Positions 23,404 to 31,178 of a stretch of 44,597 bases of DNA are shown in pieces. The stretch covers positions 1-44,597 of the forward strand of contig JALSKC010000010.1 of assembly GCA_026989055.1 (NCBI GenBank). The letters are read 5' to 3'. Within the stretch, counting starts at the first letter, position 1. Every line of letters starts with the position of its first letter. The position numbers and the translations under genes are program-made. The stretch comes from Paracoccaceae bacterium. Its GTDB lineage: Bacteria > Pseudomonadota > Alphaproteobacteria > Rhodobacterales > Rhodobacteraceae. The notes under the pieces are model-generated. The model was not told the DNA's origin. It saw nothing but the letters and a program-made list of their open reading frames with translations, and ran no database searches.

Positions 23404-23432
23404 ATGACAACCGTGTAACAGTTTGATGACGG
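23404..23432 (-). promoter_or_regulatory. Pho box with three 11-bp repeats
   Basis: On the minus strand the sequence reads CCGTCAT-CAAA-CTGTTAC-ACGG-TTGTCAT: three 7-bp half-sites close to CTGTCAT, each 11 bp apart, with 4-bp spacers. This is the classic PhoB-binding layout (two half-sites are the minimum). It sits between phoR and pstS, so pstSCAB-phoU-phoB can be induced by phosphate starvation while phoR is read from its own promoter. Confidence 0.85.
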
Positions 23433-23528
23433 CGCGCCGGGTGGCACATCATGTCGCACCCTGAATGTCGCGCCCTGACGAGGCGCGCCGGGCGGCCCAT
23501 GACGTTGCGGCCTGAGCAGGTCGTCCGA

Positions 23529-24575
23529 TCAGGCCGTCCGTGGTGCCGGGAACACGGGCAGGAACACCCTGAAGCGGGCTCCCCTGCCGGGGGCGCTTTC
23601 GATCCGCAGCCTGCCGCGGTGACGGGCGACGATGTGCTTGACGATGGCCAGCCCCAGGCCGGTGCCGCCGGCGCTGCGTGTCCGGGCGGGATCGGCGCGG
23701 TAGAAGCGTTCGGTCAGGCGCGCCACATGCTCCGGTGCGATCCCCGGGCCGTCGTCGGCGACGCAGACACAGGCAACAGGCCCGGCGATTCCCGGGGCGC
23801 TGTCCGCTCGCCCGAGGGAAACGATCACATCCGAATCGCCGCCGTGGGCCAGCGCGTTTTCCACCAGGTTTACGAACAGCTGCGTCAGCTGATCGGCATC
23901 GCCGGGGATCTCCAGGCCTTCGAGCTCCTGCGGGCAGTCGAGGATCAGCGCCCGCCCGCTCGCCTCGGCCCTGGGGCGCAGGGTGGCGCACAGATCGCGC
24001 AGCAGCGCGGCCGGCCGAACCGGGGCTTCCGGGCGCAGCTTTTCCTCGGCCTCGATCCGCGAAAGTGACAGCAGCCCGCTGATCAGCCGGTTCATCCGCC
24101 GGGCCTCTCCCTGCATGATCTCCAGCTGGCGCTTCCGTTCTTCCGGGGGGGCCTCCGGATTTGCCAGCAGGGTCTCGATGAAGCCGAGCACCGAGGTCAG
24201 CGGCGAGCGCAGCTCGTGGCTGACATTGGCGACGAACTCCGAGCGCATCGAAACGGCGGCAACCTCTGCGGAGATGTCCTGCAGGCTGAGCAGGGCGGCA
24301 CCGGTCAGCGGCGTCGCCCGGGCGCGGAAGGTGGCGGGATGCGGGTGGCGAACGGTGAATTCGGTCTCGTCCGGCGCCTGGCCGCGCAGGGCGGCATCGG
24401 CCAGAGCCAGGCAGTCGGGATGGCGCAGCACCCGCACGAAGGGCGCCTGGGCGGGGATGTCACCGAACATCTCCCGGGCGGCGCGGTTGGCGAAGCGCAC
24501 CCGCCGCCCCGGCCCGAGGAGGAAAAGCGCGAGCGGAATCGCGTCGAGCGCGGTTTCCGTCGAAATCTGCTCCAC
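23529..24575 (-). CDS. phoR: Phosphate regulon sensor histidine kinase PhoR (no membrane segment)
   Basis: A protein of 348 aa from the GTG at 24575. A PAS-like domain (about 8-105: ALDAIPLALFLLGPGRRVRFANRAARE) is followed by the dimerisation/H-box FVANVSHELRSPLTS with phospho-His120, then the ATPase domain with the N-box FVNLVENALAH, DDGPGIAPEH and GGTGLGLAIVKH. No membrane helix precedes the PAS domain with either start, so it is probably cytoplasmic and senses phosphate through PstSCAB-PhoU. I prefer the GTG because AGGAAGG lies 9 nt upstream; an ATG at 24653 would add 26 residues, mostly GAGRA repeats. It heads the pst operon. Confidence 0.93.
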   Translation of the reverse strand: MEQISTETALDAIPLALFLLGPGRRVRFANRAAREMFGDIPAQAPFVRVLRHPDCLALADAALRGQAPDETEFTVRHPHPATFRARATPLTGAALLSLQDISAEVAAVSMRSEFVANVSHELRSPLTSVLGFIETLLANPEAPPEERKRQLEIMQGEARRMNRLISGLLSLSRIEAEEKLRPEAPVRPAALLRDLCATLRPRAEASGRALILDCPQELEGLEIPGDADQLTQLFVNLVENALAHGGDSDVIVSLGRADSAPGIAGPVACVCVADDGPGIAPEHVARLTERFYRADPARTRSAGGTGLGLAIVKHIVARHRGRLRIESAPGRGARFRVFLPVFPAPRTA

Positions 24576-24580
24576 CGTTC

Positions 24581-24625
24581 CGGCCCTTCCTGCCCCGGCC
24601 CTTCCTGCCCCGGCCCTTCCTGCCC
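24581..24625 (-). repeat. 15-bp tandem triplication before phoR
   Basis: Three perfect adjacent copies of cggcccttcctgccc (24581-24595, 24596-24610, 24611-24625). On the minus strand each copy reads GGGCAGGAAGGGCCG and carries an AGGAAGG Shine-Dalgarno-like element. The copy nearest phoR is correctly placed for the GTG at 24575. Because 15 is a multiple of three, the repeats would be coding (Gly-Ala-Gly-Arg-Ala) if the ATG at 24653 is used. Confidence 0.95.
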
Positions 24626-24755
24626 CGGTCGGCTGCGCGCGCGCTGGCTGCATGCCCTTGCAAGGCGCGTTTATAAAATACAAACTGTCTTGGCAAGCAG
24701 CAGCCGTGCGCGGCGCGCAGCCGGTGTGCACGGCAGGAGGGATCTTCGGGCCGGG
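24626..24755. other. Divergent promoter region phoR / HupR-like regulator
   Basis: The gap includes a short AT-rich tract (tttataaaatacaaactg, 24671-24688), unusual for this sequence. On the minus strand TTGCCA is followed after 15 nt by TATAAA, a possible phoR promoter with a short spacer. On the plus strand AGGAGG (24735-24740) lies 15 nt before the regulator's ATG, a long spacing. Confidence 0.4.
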
Positions 24756-26210
24756 ATGAGCAACATTCAGACGATTCTTGTAAAATCCGACGACCCGGAC
24801 GTCACCAGCGCCGTATCCGCCGCGCTGAGCGAGGCCGAGGGCTTCCGGGTGATCTACTGCCGGGACGACCGCTGCGCCCTGCGCCGGCTGGAGGAGGTCG
24901 AGGTGGACATGATCCTCTGCGACCTGGACCCGGATGTTCCGGAGCGGGAGAACGCGCTGATCCGCTCGCGTCTGGCCCATGCCTCCTGCGCCCGGATCGT
25001 CATCTTCGGGCCGGAGATGATGGAGGAGGGGCTGGCCATGTTCGAGCGCACCGCTTCCTTCATGTATCTGCTCAAGCCGCTGGATCCGAAGCAGCTGGGC
25101 GTGGTGGTCAAGCGGGGGCTGGAACACGCCGAACTGGCACGCCGACACCGTATCCTGAGCCGCGAGCTGAAGCTGTCGCTGGATGACGAGATATTCGGGC
25201 GCGAGCCGGGCGGTTCCGTCGCCGGCGGCATTTCGCAGTTCGAGCGCCTGGTCTATGCCAGCCCGAAGATGGCCGAACTGGTCGCCGAGGCGAAGATCGC
25301 CGCGCGCACCAACATGCCGATCCTGATCCAGGGGGAGACCGGCACCGGCAAGGAGCTGCTGGCGCGCGCGATCCATTTCAATTCGGAGCGGATGAATTCG
25401 CCGATGCACAGCCAGAACTGCGGCGGCGTGGCCGACGACGCGCTGCATTCCGAACTGTTCGGCCATGTGCGCGGCGGCTTTCCCGGCGCCATATCCGACC
25501 GGCTGGGGCTGTTTCGCGCCGCCGACGGGGGCACGGTGTTTCTCGACGAGGTGTCGGAAATCTCGCCCCAGTTCCAGATCGCCCTGCTGCGGTTTCTGCA
25601 GGAGGGCGAGGTCAAGCCGCTGGGGTCGGACAAGGTGATGTCCAGCGATGTGCGCATCATCTCCGCTTCCAACAAGTCGCTTGAGGCGCTGGTCGAACAG
25701 GGCCGCTTTCGCCGCGACCTGTATTATCGGCTGCGCGGCTTCATGCTGGAAATCCCGCCCCTGCGCGAACGGCCCGAGGACATCCCGGTGCTGACCCGGT
25801 TCTTCGTGGAAAAATATGCCGGCGTGGTCGGCCGGCGGGTGCTGGGCGTGACATCGGAAGTGCTGAAACAGCTCGAGAACTACTCCTTCCCCGGCAATGT
25901 GCGCGAGCTGGAAACCGAGGTGCAGCGCATGGTGGCGGTGGCCGAGCAGGGCGGCTATATCGCCCTGCGGCACCTGTCGGAGCGGATTCGCCGAACCCGG
26001 GCGCCGGAGCGGGCCGAAGAGGGCTGGATGCCGGAGGGGGCGACGCTGAAGGAGAAGGTGGAAAGCCTGGAGCGGATGCTCGTTTCGCGCAAGCTGGCCG
26101 AGCATCGCTGGAACCAGAGCCGGGTGGCCGAGGAGCTGGGCCTGTCGCGGGTCGGTCTGGCCAACAAGATCAAGCGCTACGGGCTGCGCCGGGAGGCCGG
26201 CCATGTCTGA
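24756..26210 (+). CDS. NtrC/HupR-like response regulator with degenerate sigma-54 loop
   Basis: A protein of 484 aa with receiver, AAA+ and Fis-type HTH domains. The receiver has Asp12/Asp13, phospho-acceptor Asp56 (MILCDLDPD) and Lys107 (YLLKPLD). The AAA+ domain has Walker A GETGTGKE (193-200), Walker B VFLDE (261-265) and LRERPEDIPVL. The GAFTGA loop that touches sigma-54 is GGFPGA here (240-245), with the conserved Thr replaced. The stretch EGEVKPLGSDK recalls the HupR/HoxA branch, whose R. capsulatus member HupR works with sigma-70 polymerase. The HTH is RVAEELGLSRVGLANKIKRYG. No hydrogenase genes are in the window, so its targets are unknown. It overlaps the next gene by 8 nt and is divergent from phoR. 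Confidence 0.88.
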   Translation: MSNIQTILVKSDDPDVTSAVSAALSEAEGFRVIYCRDDRCALRRLEEVEVDMILCDLDPDVPERENALIRSRLAHASCARIVIFGPEMMEEGLAMFERTASFMYLLKPLDPKQLGVVVKRGLEHAELARRHRILSRELKLSLDDEIFGREPGGSVAGGISQFERLVYASPKMAELVAEAKIAARTNMPILIQGETGTGKELLARAIHFNSERMNSPMHSQNCGGVADDALHSELFGHVRGGFPGAISDRLGLFRAADGGTVFLDEVSEISPQFQIALLRFLQEGEVKPLGSDKVMSSDVRIISASNKSLEALVEQGRFRRDLYYRLRGFMLEIPPLRERPEDIPVLTRFFVEKYAGVVGRRVLGVTSEVLKQLENYSFPGNVRELETEVQRMVAVAEQGGYIALRHLSERIRRTRAPERAEEGWMPEGATLKEKVESLERMLVSRKLAEHRWNQSRVAEELGLSRVGLANKIKRYGLRREAGHV

Positions 26211-26451
26211 GCGGGGCGACGGAGGCAAGGACGGGGGCAAGGGCAGCGAAAAGGTGGTGCCGTTTCCGTTCTCGCGCTCGGGCCTTTCCAGGACGAAAAA
26301 CCCCGCGCGCAACCTGGGATTGACCGCGCTGTCGGCAAAAGCGGACAGGTCCGGGCGCGGCGCCAGGGGGCATTGGTGCGCCAACTGCAGGGGCATCTGG
26401 TATTCCTATTTCCTCGAATGCGAATGCCCGGTCTGCGGCCGCCGAGGCTGA
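26203..26451 (+). CDS. Small zinc-ribbon-like protein
   Basis: A protein of 82 aa that I do not recognise. The N-terminal half is charged and Gly/Lys-rich (DGGKDGGKGSEKVVPFPFSRSGLSRTKNPARNLGL); the C-terminus has a four-cysteine set, CANC...ECECPVCGRRG, which looks like a small zinc ribbon (CxxC...CxxC). It overlaps the 3' end of the HupR-like regulator by 8 nt, so it is probably translated together with it and may act with it. Nothing follows it before the convergent cobS. Confidence 0.7.
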   Translation: MSERGDGGKDGGKGSEKVVPFPFSRSGLSRTKNPARNLGLTALSAKADRSGRGARGHWCANCRGIWYSYFLECECPVCGRRG

Positions 26452-26598
26452 CTCGGGGCCTGCCTTTCGCGCGGCGGAGTGCTGTTCGCCCGTGTCGGTG
26501 CGCCCCGGCCGGTGTCGCGCGGGAGGCTGCGGAGGGCGCCCGGTGCCCGGGCGGCAGTGCGCTGCCGCGCCACCCGTGCGCCGCCGGGTCGCGCGCTC

Positions 26599-27390
26599 TC
26601 AGCCGGCGAGAAGGGCGGCAAAGGCGGCCAGGGCGGCGATTTCGCACAGCTGCTGGGCGGCGCCGAGCGCGTCTCCGTTCAGCCCGCCGATCTTCGCCCG
26701 CGCGATCCGGGCTGCAAGCGCGGCCGCTCCCGCCACCGCCACCGCCGCGCCCAGGGCGGCAGGGCCGCTCAGCAGCAGCGCCGGCAGCAGCCCCCAGGCC
26801 GCGGCCAGGAGCACGGTGGCGCGCGCCGGCTGCCCGAAGGCCGCCGCCAGCCCGTCGCCGCGGGCATTGGGCAGCAGATGCAGCAGCGCGACCAGCGGCG
26901 CGCGCGACAGCGCTCCGGCGGCGACGAGCGGGGCGAAGGCGGCGAAGGCGCCGTGGGCAAGCAGCGTCGCGATCAGGTTCCAGCGCAGCAGCAGCGTGAC
27001 GATCAGCGCGAGCGTGCCGTAGCTGCCGATCCGGCTGTCGCGCATGATCTCCAGCCGTTGCCGGGGGTCCTGCCCGCCCCAGAATCCGTCGGCGCAGTCG
27101 GCCAGCCCGTCCTCGTGCAGCGCTCCGGTGATCAGGATCTGCGCGCCCAGCACGCAGGCTGCGGCGCTGCCTGCCCCGAGCCCGAGCCACAGCGCCGCGC
27201 CTCCGGCCAGCGCGGCCAGCGCGCCGATCAGCGCTCCGGCCAGCGGCCAGGCCCAGCCGGCGGCGGCGCCCCGGCGCGGCGCGGCGCCGTGCGGAAGCGG
27301 CAGGCGGCTCAGCAGGCGGAGCGCTTCGAGCGGATCGCCGGGGGCCATTCCGGCTCCGGCGTTGCGTCGGGGGTCGCTTTCGGTGCTCAT
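26599..27390 (-). CDS. cobS: Adenosylcobinamide-GDP ribazoletransferase (cobalamin synthase)
   Basis: A protein of 263 aa, an integral membrane enzyme with several Ala/Leu-rich segments. It joins adenosylcobinamide-GDP to alpha-ribazole(-phosphate), the last assembly step of cobalamin. The family signature HEDGLADCADGFWGG (about 92-106) and MRDSRIGSYGTLALI are present. It is divergent from cobT with 74 bp between the starts, so the two share a control region. Also called cobV. Confidence 0.95.
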   Translation of the reverse strand: MSTESDPRRNAGAGMAPGDPLEALRLLSRLPLPHGAAPRRGAAAGWAWPLAGALIGALAALAGGAALWLGLGAGSAAACVLGAQILITGALHEDGLADCADGFWGGQDPRQRLEIMRDSRIGSYGTLALIVTLLLRWNLIATLLAHGAFAAFAPLVAAGALSRAPLVALLHLLPNARGDGLAAAFGQPARATVLLAAAWGLLPALLLSGPAALGAAVAVAGAAALAARIARAKIGGLNGDALGAAQQLCEIAALAAFAALLAG

Positions 27391-27464
27391 GGCGTTCCTT
27401 TTGGCCTTGCAAGCCCGCGGACAGCGTTACAGAGATGTCGCAGGAGTAGCAACGGGAAGCCACC

Positions 27465-28481
27465 ATGAACGCGCATGACAGCCTTGACGGATTCCGTGCC
27501 CTTCTGGCTACGCTTCCGGACCCGGATCATCGGGCCCGACGCGCCGCCCGGCAGCGGGACTCGCAGCTGACCAAGCCGCCCGGCGCGCTCGGCCGGCTCG
27601 AGGAACTGGCGCTCTGGTATGCCGGCTGGCGGGGCGATCCGCGCCCACGCATCGAGGCGCCGCAGGTGATCGTCTTTGCCGGAAACCACGGGGTTGCGGC
27701 GCGCGGGGTTTCCGCTTTTCCGGCCGAGGTGACGGAGCAGATGGTGGCCAATTTCCGGGCCGGAGGGGCGGCGATCAACCAGCTGGCCCGGGCCTTCGGC
27801 GCCAGGATGGACGTTCATGCGCTCGAGCTCGACCGGCCGACCGCCGATTTCACGCAGGGGCCGGCGATGAGCGCGGCGGAAACGGTGGCGGCGCTCGTCG
27901 CCGGGCAGGAGGCGGTCGACCCGGAGGCCGACCTGCTGGTAGTCGGCGAGATGGGCATCGGCAACACCACCGCGGCGGCGGCGGTCGCGGCGGGGCTGTT
28001 CGGGGGCGACCCGGCCGGATGGGCGGGGCGGGGCACGGGAGTGGACGACGCCGGGCTGGCGCTCAAGGCGCGCGTGGTGCGGGAGGGGCTGGCGGCGAAC
28101 CCGGGGCGCGAGCCCCTGGAGGTGTTGCGCTGCCTGGGCGGGCGCGAGCTGGCGGCCATGGCCGGGGCCATCCTGCGCGCGCGCATGCTGCGCATCCCGG
28201 TGATCCTGGACGGGTTCATCTGCACCGCCGCGGCGGCGGTTCTGGAGCGGGCAGCACCCGGGGCGCTGGAACATGCCGTTGCCGGCCATGTCTCGGCCGA
28301 GGCCGGGCACCGGCGGTTGCTGGAGAAGCTGGGCAAGGAACCTCTCCTGTCGCTCGGAATGCGGCTGGGCGAGGGCTCCGGCGCGACGCTGGCCATCGGG
28401 CTGCTGAAGGGGGCGCTCGCCTGCCATTCGGGGATGGCGACCTTCGCCGAGGCCGGGGTGGCCGGCGGTTCCGGGGGCTGA
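27465..28481 (+). CDS. cobT: Nicotinate-nucleotide--dimethylbenzimidazole phosphoribosyltransferase
   Basis: A protein of 338 aa that makes alpha-ribazole phosphate from nicotinate mononucleotide and dimethylbenzimidazole, the substrate for CobS. Motifs include [55 protein letters not shown] and LGEGSGAT with the catalytic Glu303 (Glu317 in the Salmonella enzyme). It starts with GGGAAG 6 nt upstream. Also called cobU in some species. It feeds the cofactor needed by NrdJ in this window. Confidence 0.96.
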   Translation: MNAHDSLDGFRALLATLPDPDHRARRAARQRDSQLTKPPGALGRLEELALWYAGWRGDPRPRIEAPQVIVFAGNHGVAARGVSAFPAEVTEQMVANFRAGGAAINQLARAFGARMDVHALELDRPTADFTQGPAMSAAETVAALVAGQEAVDPEADLLVVGEMGIGNTTAAAAVAAGLFGGDPAGWAGRGTGVDDAGLALKARVVREGLAANPGREPLEVLRCLGGRELAAMAGAILRARMLRIPVILDGFICTAAAAVLERAAPGALEHAVAGHVSAEAGHRRLLEKLGKEPLLSLGMRLGEGSGATLAIGLLKGALACHSGMATFAEAGVAGGSGG

Positions 28482-28614
28482 GGCGGCAGGCGGCGGGGCG
28501 AGCTCCGCTGCCGTGGCCCGGGGCGCGGCCGGAGGTTCCGGGCCGCCGGCCGGCACGGCGGGGGAGACGGAGGCGCGGCGCAGGTCGGCGGGGAGCCCGG
28601 AGCGGACGGCGCCG

Positions 28615-30525
28615 TCAGCTGGTGCTGCCGTCGGCCGCCCCGCCCCCCTGCGCTCCGGCAGCCGATGCGGCCTCGGGTTTCTTTCCTTCGGGTTTCTCCT
28701 CCTCGAGGGCGGCGGTCAGCCGGGCCTCCAGTTCGGCATTCAGCTGGCGGGCGCGTTCGATATAGGCGCTGTTCTGGTGCAGCGGGATGTCCGGATCCCA
28801 CAGCTCGGCCAGCTTGCGCGTTGCCTCGCGGTCGTGCTGGAAGAAGGCCAGGACCTGGCGCGCCGCCTCGTAGTCGCTCAGCCCCAGCGCTTCCAGCGCG
28901 TAGCGTCCGGCGCGCAGGGAAGAATCGAACAGTTCGCGCACGATCTTGTCGGCGCCGGCCTGATACAACCGGAAGACCGCGAGCCGGTCGCGGGCGCGGG
29001 CGATGATGTGCAGTTCGGGCCGTATCCGCCGGGCATGGCGCACGAGCTTCAGGCAGGCCTCCGGGTCATCCACCGCCACCACCAGCACATCGGCCCGTTC
29101 GAGCCCGGCCTTGTGCAGCAGTTCGGGGCGGGTCGGGTCGCCGAGAAAGGCCCTGGCACCGAAGGCACGCAGCAGTTCGATGGTTTCCATGTTCTTGTCC
29201 AGCACCGTCGTCCGGAATCCGTTGGCCAGAAGCAGGCGGTTGACGATCTGCCCGAAGCGCCCCACACCGGCGATCAGCACCCGGCCCCGGCCGTCGATCC
29301 TCTCGGGCGCGGCCTCGGAGCGGCTGTCGGCATGGCGCCGGGCAAGCCGTTCATGGGCCATGAACAGCAGCGGCGTGAACAGCATCGACATGGTGACGAC
29401 CAGCAGCAGCCGCTCCGAGAGCGCCGGGGAGATCACGTGCTGCTGGGTGCTGAACGACAGCAGCACGAAGCCGAATTCGCCGGCCTGGGCCAGCCCGAGG
29501 GTGAACAGCCAGCGTTCGCGCCCGCGCAGCCCGAAGAGCGTGCCCAGCCCCATCAGGATCGCCGCCTTGATCACGATCAGCGCCAGCGCCAGGGCGAGGA
29601 TTGCGGCGAAGTCGTCGCGCAGCAGTTCCAGGTCGAAACCGGCGCCGACGGTGATGAAGAACAGCCCGAGCAGCAACGCCTTGAAGGGTTCTATGTCGGC
29701 TTCCAGCTCGTGGCGGAATTCCGAGTTCGCCAGCACCACGCCGGCCAGGAAGGTGCCCAGCGCCGGCGACAGGCCGACCAGCGCCATCAGGCTGGCGATG
29801 CCGACGACGATCAGCAGCGCCAGCGCGGTGTTCAGTTCGCGCAGCCCGGCCGACAGGGTGAAGCGGAACAGGGGGCGGATCAGATAGGTGCCACCCAGGA
29901 TGACGCCGGCGATCGCCCCCAGGGTGAGCAGCGCGGCGGCCCAGCCCGGCAGGCTCTCGATGAAGGAAAGCCCGGCCGCCGGGCCGTGCGCGGACGGCAC
30001 GGGAACGAGCGCCCGGTCCAGCAGCAGCGGGATGATCGCCAGCATCGGGATCACCGCGATGTCCTGGGCCAGCAGCACCGAAAAGGCACTGCGCCCGCCG
30101 GCCGTCTGCAGGAGCCGGCGCTCGTTCAGCGTCTGCAGCACGATGGCGGTGGAGCTGAGCGAAAAGGTCATCCCCACGGCCAGCGCGGCCGGCCAGGCCA
30201 GCCCGAGCGCCAGCGCGCAGGCGCCGACCGCCGCCGTGGTGAGCGCGATCTGCAGCCCGCCCAGCCCGATCAGCCGGTGGCGCATGTCCCACAGCGCGCG
30301 CGGCTCCATCTCCAGGCCGACGAGGAACAGCATCATCACCACCCCGAATTCGGCGAAATGCTGCAGGTCGCGCGCTTCGGCCCCGACCAGCCCGGTCAGC
30401 GGCCCGATCACCAGCCCGGCGGCCAGGTAGCCGAGCACCGAGCCGAGCCCGAGCCGGCTGGCCAGCGGCACCGCGATCACCGCGGCGGCCAGGTAGATCG
30501 TGGCCTGCAGAAGAAAGGCTTCCAT
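28615..30525 (-). CDS. KefB/KefC-type cation:proton antiporter with RCK domain
   Basis: A protein of 636 aa of the CPA2 family. About twelve membrane segments fill residues 1-390 (e.g. LGSVLGYLAAGLVIGPL, MTFSLSSTAIVLQTL, LLAQDIAVIPMLAI, SPALGTFLAGVVLANS). A cytoplasmic RCK/TrkA-N domain starts near 413 with the nucleotide motif AGVGRFG (419-425) and VLDKNMETIELLR. The tail is rich in Glu, Lys and Ala. It would release K+ in exchange for protons. The stop of the upstream lrp gene is 12 nt away, so lrp and this gene are probably co-transcribed. Glutathione gating, as in KefB/C of E. coli, cannot be judged here. Confidence 0.92.
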   Translation of the reverse strand: MEAFLLQATIYLAAAVIAVPLASRLGLGSVLGYLAAGLVIGPLTGLVGAEARDLQHFAEFGVVMMLFLVGLEMEPRALWDMRHRLIGLGGLQIALTTAAVGACALALGLAWPAALAVGMTFSLSSTAIVLQTLNERRLLQTAGGRSAFSVLLAQDIAVIPMLAIIPLLLDRALVPVPSAHGPAAGLSFIESLPGWAAALLTLGAIAGVILGGTYLIRPLFRFTLSAGLRELNTALALLIVVGIASLMALVGLSPALGTFLAGVVLANSEFRHELEADIEPFKALLLGLFFITVGAGFDLELLRDDFAAILALALALIVIKAAILMGLGTLFGLRGRERWLFTLGLAQAGEFGFVLLSFSTQQHVISPALSERLLLVVTMSMLFTPLLFMAHERLARRHADSRSEAAPERIDGRGRVLIAGVGRFGQIVNRLLLANGFRTTVLDKNMETIELLRAFGARAFLGDPTRPELLHKAGLERADVLVVAVDDPEACLKLVRHARRIRPELHIIARARDRLAVFRLYQAGADKIVRELFDSSLRAGRYALEALGLSDYEAARQVLAFFQHDREATRKLAELWDPDIPLHQNSAYIERARQLNAELEARLTAALEEEKPEGKKPEAASAAGAQGGGAADGSTS

Positions 30526-30537
30526 CTTCCGGGCTCC

Positions 30538-30993
30538 TCAGGTGGGCAGGGGCGCATCGGCCTTGCGCTGATCCATCACGATCCGGCTCTGCACGCGCGC
30601 CACCGCCGGTTCGGGCAGCAGCACCTCCTGGATCAGCCTGTTCAGATCGGCCAGGCTTTCGCAATAGACGCGCAGCAGGTAATCCGCCTCGCCGGTCAGG
30701 ATCCAGGCGCTGGTGATCTCGGGGCGGATGTCCAGCAGCCGGGTAAAGGCGGCCACCTGCCGCGGTTCGTGGCTGGCCATCTGCACCTGCACGAAGGCCT
30801 GCACCTTCAACCCCAGCCGCTCGGCGTTCAGCCGGGCGCGATAGCCCTCGATGTAGCCTTCGGCCTCCAGCCGCTGGCGCCGCCTCCCGGCCTGGCTCGG
30901 CGACAGGTTGAGCAGCGCGCCCAGCTGCTGGCTGGTGAGCTGGGCGTCCTTCTGCAGGGCGGCGAGCAGGCGGGCGTCGGTCTTGTCGAGCAT
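30538..30993 (-). CDS. Lrp/AsnC-family transcriptional regulator
   Basis: A protein of 151 aa with an N-terminal helix-turn-helix (LDKTDARLLAALQKDAQLTS, LNLSPSQAGRRRQRLEAEGYI) and a C-terminal RAM/ACT-like domain (WILTGEADYLLRVYCESL). It is divergent from hpd, with an inverted repeat between them. Regulation of hpd by a neighbouring Lrp-type protein that senses an aromatic amino acid is a common arrangement and is the best guess here, but it is inference. The antiporter gene follows in the same direction. Confidence 0.92.
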   Translation of the reverse strand: MLDKTDARLLAALQKDAQLTSQQLGALLNLSPSQAGRRRQRLEAEGYIEGYRARLNAERLGLKVQAFVQVQMASHEPRQVAAFTRLLDIRPEITSAWILTGEADYLLRVYCESLADLNRLIQEVLLPEPAVARVQSRIVMDQRKADAPLPT

Positions 30994-31037
30994 GTGCGTC
31001 CGTTTTCCGAAATCTTGCCGTTACATGCTGTTATATT

Positions 31038-31079
31038 GCATATTTCGACCATATAAACGAGAAAACGCGCGAAATACGC
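31038..31079. promoter_or_regulatory. Inverted repeat in the lrp-hpd promoter region
   Basis: GCATATTTCG (31038-31047) and CGAAATACGC (31070-31079) form a 9-of-10 inverted repeat whose arms are 32 bp apart, about three helical turns. The 60 bp around it are the most AT-rich in the neighbourhood (TATATTGCATATT, CATATAAAC) and probably hold both divergent promoters. A likely operator for the adjacent Lrp-type regulator. Confidence 0.5.
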
Positions 31080-31152
31080 ATCTTCTGCGCGGTATCATGT
31101 TCCCGGACAGCTCCGGTGCCGGGAAGGAAGAAGAAGCCGGCCCCGGAAAAGA

Positions 31153-31178
31153 ACAGGAGTTCCCGACAGGAGTTTCCC
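31153..31178 (+). repeat. Imperfect 13-bp duplication of the hpd ribosome site
   Basis: acaggagttcccg (31153-31165) is followed by acaggagtttccc (31166-31178), 11 of 13 identical, immediately before the hpd ATG. Each copy holds AGGAG; the second is at a normal distance (6 nt) from the start. Confidence 0.75.

Noticed and set aside
24653-24660. ATG at 24653 as the phoR start
   Set aside because: It has no properly spaced ribosome site and would add a repeat-encoded GAGRA tail; the GTG at 24575 is better placed. Not excluded.
27391-27464. Cobalamin riboswitch in the cobS/cobT gap
   Set aside because: The 74-bp gap is too short for one and has no B12 box.
28513-31056. Open frame on the plus strand opposite the antiporter and lrp (about 850 codons)
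   Set aside because: The minus-strand frames encode a full CPA2 antiporter and an Lrp protein; the opposite frame is Gln/His/Arg-rich noise.
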